From positions 1,278,501 through 1,342,500 of the forward strand of contig JADJWV010000002.1 of the NCBI GenBank assembly GCA_016716185.1: a stretch of DNA of 64,000 nt, read 5' to 3'. Each line of letters begins with the position of its first letter. Position 1 is the first letter of the stretch. The translations under genes and the position numbers were made by a program. The notes under the pieces are model-generated. The model saw only the letters and a list, made by a program, of their open reading frames with translations. It was not told the origin of the DNA and made no database searches. This document shows, piece after piece, positions 43,805 through 51,269 of the stretch. This DNA comes from Saprospiraceae bacterium. Its GTDB lineage: Bacteria; Bacteroidota; Bacteroidia; Chitinophagales; Saprospiraceae.

Positions 43805-45066
43805 GGGGACTTCTATTTATTAAAAAAGTTCGTTTCATTTGTTCAAATGATATTCATTTAAACTTCAAAGGCTACAATGGAGCTTTTGCAAGCAAGGTTT
43901 TTCAACAATTTCGATCCGGTTTTCAACAATTTCGTGAATTTATTTGTGATTTTTCAGTTCCGGGCACACTATGCCCATGCTACTTTTCTTTTTAGTTGGA
44001 TAATCCGGAATAAATTATATGTTATGTTTGTCAGTCCAATTTGAAAAGAAGATCTTACTTTACCTATGCAACGTAATTTCATTTTTCCAAACATCGTGGT
44101 GATACAACCAAATACATGTTCAACTCGTGCACGTGTTCTTGATAAGTTCGTATTTCTGTCTTGCTCCCTGTCGTTTAATGGACGGTTTCTTCTTCCTTTC
44201 TGATTTATACAAGGTATCATCCCTTTCTTCCGGATTCGTTCTCGGAAATCCCAGCTTGCCGAATCTCCATATAAGCGTTTTCCTTTATCCCGTTTTTCTA
44301 TCAATACATCCGTCATTTCACCATCATAAACATTCGCAGGGGTTATTTCATAGTTGGTAATCAGTTTGGTGTTTTTATCGATCTTCACATGATCTTTATA
44401 GCCGTAGGCTTTGCGATTATGGTGCTTTACCCAGCGGGCATCGGAATCTTTTTGTCTTCCAATATTTGGGTTGTCCTCCCATTCTTGTGGTATTTGCCCA
44501 TTCTTTATTAAGTCATTATCCTCTTTACTATTGCGGTTAATTTCGCTTTCTACAATATGAGCATCTACAATACTACCCTTATTTATTATTACCCTATTCT
44601 GGTGTAATAGTTGATCCAGTTTTTTGAATAACCTTTTATCCGCCTTCTTTAAACTCAATTCATTCTTGAACGACCAGATTGTTCTTGCGTCAGGAATCTG
44701 ATCCGTTCCTCGTATTCCTAAAAATAATTTAAAACTTGTCCGGTCTGCTATTTGGAATTCCATTGATTCATCACTTAAATCATATATTCTTTGAACAATT
44801 AATAACTTGAACATCATCACTACATCATAAGATGGCCTGCCGGGACCTTCTCCCGTTCTTTTAACAATTTTTTCCAGCTCCTTTCGAAAATATTCAAATC
44901 TGATGTAATCGTTAAGCTTAGCTAATGGATCTTTATCAAAAGAACGAAGTTTTTCAACAAGCGCATCCCACTCAAATAGCTCAAGTTGTTGCTTTGGTGT
45001 AATGATTTTGGCCATATAGAATTTTTCCCAAAAGATAGGTATTTTTATGAATATTTAGAAGTCCCC
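43805..45066 (-). mobile_element. IS5-type insertion sequence, copy 3
   Basis: A 1262-bp element flanked by TTAA on both sides (a 4-bp direct repeat as for copy 1). It differs from copies 1 and 2 by at least two bases (GGCTACAATGG for GGCTAGAATGG; a TGCAACG for TGCATCG). Confidence 0.93.
43969..45015 (-). CDS. IS5 family transposase (copy 3)
   Basis: A 348-residue DDE transposase identical in protein sequence to the other copies; the base difference at TGCAACG is a synonymous change in an Arg codon. Intact. Confidence 0.95.
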   Translation of the reverse strand: MAKIITPKQQLELFEWDALVEKLRSFDKDPLAKLNDYIRFEYFRKELEKIVKRTGEGPGRPSYDVVMMFKLLIVQRIYDLSDESMEFQIADRTSFKLFLGIRGTDQIPDARTIWSFKNELSLKKADKRLFKKLDQLLHQNRVIINKGSIVDAHIVESEINRNSKEDNDLIKNGQIPQEWEDNPNIGRQKDSDARWVKHHNRKAYGYKDHVKIDKNTKLITNYEITPANVYDGEMTDVLIEKRDKGKRLYGDSASWDFRERIRKKGMIPCINQKGRRNRPLNDREQDRNTNLSRTRARVEHVFGCITTMFGKMKLRCIGKVRSSFQIGLTNITYNLFRIIQLKRKVAWA

Positions 45067-45314
45067 TTAATTACATTTTGGGGTTAATTTCCTAGATTTG
45101 AGGTAGGTAATAAGAGGTAATTTATCATAACAAATATTTCAACAAGAATGCTTTTTAATTTGTATTTAATAAAATAATTATATGCCATGAGCAGCTACTT
45201 ACAAAATATCCAATTACATTTTAAGTATTATTTAAAATTATAAAACTATTGAGGTTTTATAATTTGTATATAGCCTCTTCATTAAGTTGGGTTTTTGAGC
45301 TAATATAATTTAGA

Positions 45315-46688
45315 CTAAGCAGGCGCAGATTCAGGTGCTAAAACTGGTGTGAGTCTCGAAAAGCATCCTATTAGTTGTATTCCTTTTATTTCTAATTTAT
45401 TTTGGTTAAAAGTTGAGTTTCTTATGTCAAATGGGCCAAATGAAACAGCACTAGCGAGATTTTCCTTATCTGTTACTGACCAATTAGCTGTAATATTCAC
45501 ATTGCTAATTAAAACAAATGATGTTGTTAACATTGGAAATATACCTGGATTATTTTCAGCAGTACCTGTTGAATATTGACCTTGGGTTCCACCGTATATA
45601 TTCCAGCCTGGCATGCTCAAAAGAGCAAGATTTAGCCATGGCCTGTCAATATTTACCCGACAGAAATTAAATGAAATACCAAAACTATCCGCGCCGATTG
45701 AATTTTGCGTCGGCAAGTCTTTTATAAGTAAATCATTAAGGAAAATCGAATTTTTTGCCGAATAGATATTTGGTTTAATTAATAACTGGTCAGAATTTAT
45801 ATCTTGAATTTTAACATTTTTAATTAATTTTTCATTTTTTACAAAACTATTTATGGGAATCGGTCGTTTGATTTTAGTTAATGTGTTAGCTGTTAATAAT
45901 TTTTCCTTAAATTTGTTATTCAGCATTTCATAGGTTTTGTTCGCCATAGGAGTATCCAACTCCTTAAACACTTTTTCAGTGTTTAATTGGAATAAACTTG
46001 GAGTTGTGGTGTAAATTTTAGTATTATATTTGTTAGCTACTGCCAACTTATTACTTGTAATTATATTATTCATCCTAGATTTTATAGGCTCGATAATAGC
46101 ATTGGGACTCTTCATTTTAATTAAACCACCCTCAATTAATTTTAATCCATTGCTTCTAATAAAAGGTGAGCTTTTATCTGTTAAATCTACGGGCTTTATT
46201 TTATTGGATTCGATAGTAACCTTAGTCCAAAAGGCAGCAGCAGTTTCATCATACCAATTTGTTGGTGTCGCTTTGCACGGATGGTAAATTTCAAGAGGAT
46301 CAACATTGCTGCCTCTTACATACTGTCCAAATTCATATTGAGCGTCAGCAAATAATTTAAACATAGGGTTTGTGCCAAGATCTGTATCGGGTATTCCATT
46401 TGGCCTCGCGCTAGATAGTATTATATCGTATAGATCGTCAATGTAATAAGCGGAGTTCTCAAATTTTGATTTACTCAATGTTGGTGCAATATTTGCTAAT
46501 GAAGTGAAAAGTTCTTCTGCTAATAACTTGTCGTATTGACCAGAGTTATTTTTTAAATCATCTGAATTTATCGGTATTCCAGGCCATGCCATTTGCAAGA
46601 ATATGTTAGGAGGGGGTGATCCACCCATATTGAATGCGTTTGCTAAAGTATTGTATACACTTGCAATAAAATCGATTGCGTTTGCCAT
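45315..46688 (-). CDS. unknown protein, second member of a tandem paralogous pair
   Basis: A 457-residue protein without a signal peptide or TM segment. The N-terminal half is helical, polar and Asn/Lys-rich (ending about residue 330). The C-terminal ~125 residues share a pattern with the 467-residue protein encoded upstream: SFNFCRVNIDRPWLNLALL / GWNIYGGTQG, then FPMLTTSFVLISNVNITANW, AVSFGPFDI and KGIQLIGCFSRLTPVLAPE. No family recognised. The 3' end faces the IS copy 3 side; a strong hairpin separates it from the upstream paralogue. Confidence 0.55.
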   Translation of the reverse strand: MANAIDFIASVYNTLANAFNMGGSPPPNIFLQMAWPGIPINSDDLKNNSGQYDKLLAEELFTSLANIAPTLSKSKFENSAYYIDDLYDIILSSARPNGIPDTDLGTNPMFKLFADAQYEFGQYVRGSNVDPLEIYHPCKATPTNWYDETAAAFWTKVTIESNKIKPVDLTDKSSPFIRSNGLKLIEGGLIKMKSPNAIIEPIKSRMNNIITSNKLAVANKYNTKIYTTTPSLFQLNTEKVFKELDTPMANKTYEMLNNKFKEKLLTANTLTKIKRPIPINSFVKNEKLIKNVKIQDINSDQLLIKPNIYSAKNSIFLNDLLIKDLPTQNSIGADSFGISFNFCRVNIDRPWLNLALLSMPGWNIYGGTQGQYSTGTAENNPGIFPMLTTSFVLISNVNITANWSVTDKENLASAVSFGPFDIRNSTFNQNKLEIKGIQLIGCFSRLTPVLAPESAPA

Positions 46689-46723
46689 ATTAGATAAGTT
46701 AAATTATTTGATTGAATTTGAAG

Positions 46724-46761
46724 TTAAGTATCCCTTTGCATATTGGCAAAGGGATACTTAA
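46724..46761. other. perfect 16-bp inverted repeat between the two paralogous genes
   Basis: TTAAGTATCCCTTTGC, a six-base loop (ATATTG), and GCAAAGGGATACTTAA. It begins 18 bases after the stop of the 467-residue gene and ends 35 bases before the start of the 457-residue gene. There is no T-run after it on the minus strand, so it is more likely an mRNA 3'-end stabiliser or attenuator than a full terminator. Confidence 0.75.
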
Positions 46762-46779
46762 TAAATTAATTATGCCGAA

Positions 46780-48183
46780 TTATTTTGGCATATTTTCGGG
46801 GGCACAATATGGAACTATTGAATTAATCCACCCTATAATTTGGACACCCGGTACTTCAATTACTCCATTTGCGAAAGCGGAGGACCAATTTTCTTTGGAG
46901 TTTGATTGTGAGTAGTTGCCCCCTATACTAAATGGACCAATGCCAACGTTGCCACCGGCATGCAATGTAGACTTTATCATTTCAGAATCAGCTTTGGCCC
47001 ACTTTGCCTTAATTTTAATTCCTTTTGCAACAACAAATGATACTGGCATAAGTGGCCACATCGATTCTTTCTGGTTTTTTGTGCCATTTGAAATACCACC
47101 TTTTAGTGGGGAAAAATTTCCAAGATTCCAGGATTTTGTTTCTAATAAATGATAGCTCATCCATGGCCTTCTTATTCCTACAAGTTTATAAGAAAATTCA
47201 AAACTCAAGTTTTCAGTTTGACTGCTAAAATGGCGAGATTCTTTGCTACCATCAGCGCTTGCACCTATACTCCATATTCCAAGACTGAATCCTGCTGATC
47301 CTCCCCATTTTTTGTAATCTGAACTTTGATCTGTGGATGAATTTCCTGCAGAAATCTTTACAGTTGCCCATCCAGAGTTATCATTCGAGCTAAACCAGTT
47401 AGAAGGAATTAAATTTACACGATGAATATTTACGGCCCCACCTCCTGTTTCTTCTAAGCCGGCTGCATAACCATTAAAAAGGTCTTGGGCTTTTTTCCAA
47501 GCAATTTGGAGTCCATTTTGATTGGAAGTAGTCATGATGGCAAGATTTTGTTCAATTAAATCTGCCTTACCTGCGCGCCATTTGTCCCATGCTTGTTTAA
47601 CAGGAATTTGCATGGTGGGTGATACTAATGGCCATGTACTTCGTCCTTGTGGGGTTTCCTGTGATGCTAAGTATGATTGCAAGTAAGCTAAACGAGCATT
47701 TTGATATGCTGTTTGATTATCTAAATAATCCCTGTAGAGTTGTGTTTCAATAGTCTTTTGACTAACTTCACCTGTATCACCATCCCTAATGTCAACAATA
47801 CGGTACAAAGCAGCATAGGCTGCATTCAGTTGTGCATCATTTGCTGCATTTGTTGGTTGCTTTGGTAAATTCACAGAATTAAGAATATCTCCATAAACTT
47901 GGGTAATGGTTTTTCCACTATCTGTATAAAGAGTATTTGCTAAAGGAATTGCATCAACCAACCTAGCATTATTAATTGCAGCATCTTGACTGCCGTTATT
48001 GTTTCCGGGAGTCCAGGGATTGCGGTAATCATCTGGATTTATTGCCATACCAGGTTTCATTAACGTCAACATTGAAGTTGCCGCAGTTGCAATTGGTTTT
48101 CCTCCAGGTTCTGCTTTTGTAACAGAATTAAAGATGTTGTCAAATACGCCTTGCACTAAGGCGTCCATTTCTTGCGCTGTCAT
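46780..48183 (-). CDS. unknown protein, first member of a tandem paralogous pair
   Basis: A 467-residue protein without a signal peptide. Residues 1-~230 are helical (SQKTIETQLYRDYLDNQTAYQNAR and similar). From ~255 a Gly/Ser-rich strand region follows (GWATVKISAGNSSTDQ, WGGSAGFSLGIWSIGASADG), then the conserved module shared with the downstream paralogue: FSYKLVGIRRPWMSYHLL / SWNLGNFSP, WPLMPVSFVVAKGIKIKAKW, GNVGIGPFSIGGNYSQ and VPGVQIIGWINSIVPYCAPE. The amphipathic Gly-rich strands could suit a pore or barrel, but that is speculation. Family not recognised. Confidence 0.55.
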   Translation of the reverse strand: MTAQEMDALVQGVFDNIFNSVTKAEPGGKPIATAATSMLTLMKPGMAINPDDYRNPWTPGNNNGSQDAAINNARLVDAIPLANTLYTDSGKTITQVYGDILNSVNLPKQPTNAANDAQLNAAYAALYRIVDIRDGDTGEVSQKTIETQLYRDYLDNQTAYQNARLAYLQSYLASQETPQGRSTWPLVSPTMQIPVKQAWDKWRAGKADLIEQNLAIMTTSNQNGLQIAWKKAQDLFNGYAAGLEETGGGAVNIHRVNLIPSNWFSSNDNSGWATVKISAGNSSTDQSSDYKKWGGSAGFSLGIWSIGASADGSKESRHFSSQTENLSFEFSYKLVGIRRPWMSYHLLETKSWNLGNFSPLKGGISNGTKNQKESMWPLMPVSFVVAKGIKIKAKWAKADSEMIKSTLHAGGNVGIGPFSIGGNYSQSNSKENWSSAFANGVIEVPGVQIIGWINSIVPYCAPENMPK

Positions 48184-49031
48184 AAATTGATAATTTTAAT
48201 AATTTTGCTTACTCTATCCAGTTTTCAGCTTACCTGTTGCTTACTTTATTTTTTAAAGTCGTTTTTCAGCTTGTCCGACTTAGGATGGTAAGCCCTGAAA
48301 CTAACCGATAATATTTTAAAAAATATGTTTCACTTATTAAATTATGTAAATTCATTTAAAACTTGCATTCAAATTGTTGAAATATTTTAATTCAAATATC
48401 ATTTAATAGCATTTTAATTTAATATAATATAACTTATTTCTGCAAATACCTGTTTTTCAACAAAAATTATTAACTATCAGATAAAAGGGAAATAATACAT
48501 AGATCCAATTGTAAGCAAAGGCCTCTCGACATGAACATCGTTCCAAAAGTGAATAGTTGTTTTTTTAAAAATTTTAAATGGTCTAATTTTAGGTGAGCTT
48601 ACATAACTATTGAATGTAACAATGGCTTTTAAAATCGTATTAGCCTTGGGGGCATTAAAGCTTCGGTTAATGTAGTTTTCAAAATACCCTTCAGTAATAG
48701 TATTTAGTTGGACTTAATTGGCTTTTCAATTCGATGCTTTATTTTAAAATTAACTTCACTGAGTTTTACAGTTACAGCATCATTATTCAGCAGCTAGCAA
48801 TAATCTGTTCAGGCTTCCTTGGTTTTTACTGTTAGTCCTTTCGAGGCAAATCATTTTAAGATAACTCTGTCCGACTCATTTTAAACCATCTTATTTTTTG
48901 CTTTAGTACATTAAGGTTGGTTCCAGCATAATGGGTTATGGTTCTAGGCTTCATTTCGTTATATAAAATTTCGTCAGTTCGAATTTATATATTTTTGCCG
49001 TAATAGCACAAAATATAGCTGTTAGTAATGG
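48184..49031. other. A/T-rich intergenic stretch of about 850 bases
   Basis: Lies upstream of the 467-residue gene and downstream of the TM-barrel gene. No frame of convincing length, no repeat and no RNA gene are seen. It presumably holds the promoter of the paralogous pair. Confidence 0.3.
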
Positions 49032-49481
49032 TTATTTATTTACTTTTATTCCTGTTATTTCGCCTTTTGTATTTGATGCTGTTTGAGAAAATAGACCATT
49101 AAATATTTTATCTTTGATAGTCGCAGTGATTATTCCACTGGTTTGTCGTTGTCTGCCATTTTCTATATAATTAAGTGTCATAATGTTGTGTTTAATATTT
49201 CCTTCAATTTTCATTGACGTTCTTAAATCATAATTTAAAGATTGGTTATTTATTGCAATTTTTTCTGCAGTACCCTTGACTAATTGATTATTTTCCGTTA
49301 TGAATAACTTCCATTTTATTTCTAGTCCCACATATTTTTTTAAATCTGCTTCTCTGACCTTACACACCATAATCCACTCTCCGTCAATTTTTTTGTCTAC
49401 ATTTGGAAATATTTGCCAAATTGTAATGACTAATGCAAGTATACCAACGATTGTTCCAATTTTTGTATATTTACCTTCCAT
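49032..49481 (-). CDS. TM-anchored beta-barrel-like protein (Cap15-like layout)
   Basis: A 149-residue protein: one TM segment at ~8-25 (TIVGILALVITIWQIF), then a domain of about eight beta-strands from residue 33 on (IDGEWIMVCKVRE, IKWKLFITENNQLVKGTA, SMKIEGNIKHNIMTLNYIEN, QTSGIITATIKDKIFNGLFS, KGEITGIKV). This W-then-alternating-G layout is that of the Cap15-like receptor barrel of CBASS, which has two TM segments, and also of the C-terminal domain of the TIR-like protein in this island. It would be a small inner-membrane protein with the barrel on one side. No cyclase is in the window, so the CBASS link is inference. Confidence 0.55.
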   Translation of the reverse strand: MEGKYTKIGTIVGILALVITIWQIFPNVDKKIDGEWIMVCKVREADLKKYVGLEIKWKLFITENNQLVKGTAEKIAINNQSLNYDLRTSMKIEGNIKHNIMTLNYIENGRQRQTSGIITATIKDKIFNGLFSQTASNTKGEITGIKVNK

Positions 49482-49575
49482 ATTTATAGTTAAAGGTTTA
49501 TTAATTTTAGTTCAATAATCAAACCTTCGAGTGTAGGTACCCCAGCTTGGTTGGTTTTCAAGAAAATAATATATA

Positions 49576-50837
49576 GGGGACTTCTATTTATTAAAAAAGT
49601 TCGTTTCATTTGTTCAAATGATATTCATTTAAACTTCAAAGGCTACAATGGAGCTTTTGCAAGCAAGGTTTTTCAACAATTTCGATCCGGTTTTCAACAA
49701 TTTCGTGAATTTATTTGTGATTTTTCAGTTCCGGGCACACTATGCCCATGCTACTTTTCTTTTTAGTTGGATAATCCGGAATAAATTATATGTTATGTTT
49801 GTCAGTCCAATTTGAAAAGAAGATCTTACTTTACCTATGCATCGTAATTTCATTTTTCCAAACATCGTGGTGATACAACCAAATACATGTTCAACTCGTG
49901 CACGTGTTCTTGATAAGTTCGTATTTCTGTCTTGCTCCCTGTCGTTTAATGGACGGTTTCTTCTTCCTTTCTGATTTATACAAGGTATCATCCCTTTCTT
50001 CCGGATTCGTTCTCGGAAATCCCAGCTTGCCGAATCTCCATATAAGCGTTTTCCTTTATCCCGTTTTTCTATCAATACATCCGTCATTTCACCATCATAA
50101 ACATTCGCAGGGGTTATTTCATAGTTGGTAATCAGTTTGGTGTTTTTATCGATCTTCACATGATCTTTATAGCCGTAGGCTTTGCGATTATGGTGCTTTA
50201 CCCAGCGGGCATCGGAATCTTTTTGTCTTCCAATATTTGGGTTGTCCTCCCATTCTTGTGGTATTTGCCCATTCTTTATTAAGTCATTATCCTCTTTACT
50301 ATTGCGGTTAATTTCGCTTTCTACAATATGAGCATCTACAATACTACCCTTATTTATTATTACCCTATTCTGGTGTAATAGTTGATCCAGTTTTTTGAAT
50401 AACCTTTTATCCGCCTTCTTTAAACTCAATTCATTCTTGAACGACCAGATTGTTCTTGCGTCAGGAATCTGATCCGTTCCTCGTATTCCTAAAAATAATT
50501 TAAAACTTGTCCGGTCTGCTATTTGGAATTCCATTGATTCATCACTTAAATCATATATTCTTTGAACAATTAATAACTTGAACATCATCACTACATCATA
50601 AGATGGCCTGCCGGGACCTTCTCCCGTTCTTTTAACAATTTTTTCCAGCTCCTTTCGAAAATATTCAAATCTGATGTAATCGTTAAGCTTAGCTAATGGA
50701 TCTTTATCAAAAGAACGAAGTTTTTCAACAAGCGCATCCCACTCAAATAGCTCAAGTTGTTGCTTTGGTGTAATGATTTTGGCCATATAGAATTTTTCCC
50801 AAAAGATAGGTATTTTTATGAATATTTAGAAGTCCCC
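49576..50837 (-). mobile_element. IS5-type insertion sequence, copy 4
   Basis: A 1262-bp element. The flanks share only TA next to the termini (left TATA, right TAAA). Removing the element with one TA restores a longer frame for the gene it interrupts, which supports a simple insertion with a TA duplication or a decayed TTAA-like one. Confidence 0.93.
49740..50786 (-). CDS. IS5 family transposase (copy 4)
   Basis: A 348-residue DDE transposase identical in protein sequence to the other three. Intact. Its element interrupts the gene at 50826-51128. Confidence 0.95.
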   Translation of the reverse strand: MAKIITPKQQLELFEWDALVEKLRSFDKDPLAKLNDYIRFEYFRKELEKIVKRTGEGPGRPSYDVVMMFKLLIVQRIYDLSDESMEFQIADRTSFKLFLGIRGTDQIPDARTIWSFKNELSLKKADKRLFKKLDQLLHQNRVIINKGSIVDAHIVESEINRNSKEDNDLIKNGQIPQEWEDNPNIGRQKDSDARWVKHHNRKAYGYKDHVKIDKNTKLITNYEITPANVYDGEMTDVLIEKRDKGKRLYGDSASWDFRERIRKKGMIPCINQKGRRNRPLNDREQDRNTNLSRTRARVEHVFGCITTMFGKMKLRCIGKVRSSFQIGLTNITYNLFRIIQLKRKVAWA

Positions 50838-51128
50838 TAAATTATGATATGTTAAACCTAATTCACAACCTCTAACATATAGAAATTCTTTAAAACTTGA
50901 TAATTGATACTTATTTCTATTTAACATTTTGAAGAACATTGCAACATTGTCGATATTAAGTTTAGTTTGCGTGTATAACTTATCATGTAATAAAGCAATG
51001 ACTTTAGATTCAGTCCCTTGAGAAGAAGCAGTTGCTTTTAAGAAATATTTTAATTGCAATTGTTGATTAAAATTCCTATTTTCTTTTAAGAATTCTAATA
51101 TGTGATTTAATTTAGAAACTTGGTACAT
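50826..51128 (-). pseudogene. unknown gene truncated by IS copy 4
   Basis: 100 residues remain, the last three plus the stop (GDF*) being read from the IS terminus. Removing the element and one TA extends the frame from ...TYHNL by YIIFLKTNQAGVPTLEG and on to a stop at about 49490, 8 bases before the start of the TM-barrel gene. The intact gene would have had about 125 codons and formed a tight two-gene unit with it. The remaining protein is helical (KLNHILEFLKENRNF, MFFKMLNRNKYQLSSFKEFL) with no family recognised. Confidence 0.6.
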
Positions 51129-51144
51129 CTTTAATTAGGCATAT

Positions 51145-51210
51145 GACATAACGGTCGCATATACGCAGCCCAGCCGAATTGACTGGGTTGGCGTATATGC
51201 TGTGTTGTGA
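51145..51210 (-). other. attC-like imperfect palindrome
   Basis: On the minus strand: CACAAC, then GCATATACGC, an inner CCCAG / CTGGG pair with an unpaired base, GCGTATATGC, and GTTATGT. The outer arms GCATATACGC (51157-51166) and GCGTATATGC (51191-51200) are perfect. The AAC...GTT ends, nested arms and an unpaired base on one side resemble integron attC recombination sites, and its position 60 bases after the stop of the M64 gene fits a cassette end. No integrase is in the window. Confidence 0.45.
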
Positions 51211-51269
51211 GCCGGATTGCTTCTTGTTCTTTTATTTTCTCCAACTGCTTGAAGAAGAAAGATTCCTGA

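Noticed and set aside
38675..50837. Composite transposon bounded by IS copies 2 and 4 with TAAA at both outer flanks
   Set aside because: The 4-base match is weak in A/T-rich DNA, and removing copy 4 alone restores a longer frame across its site, which fits a simple insertion better.
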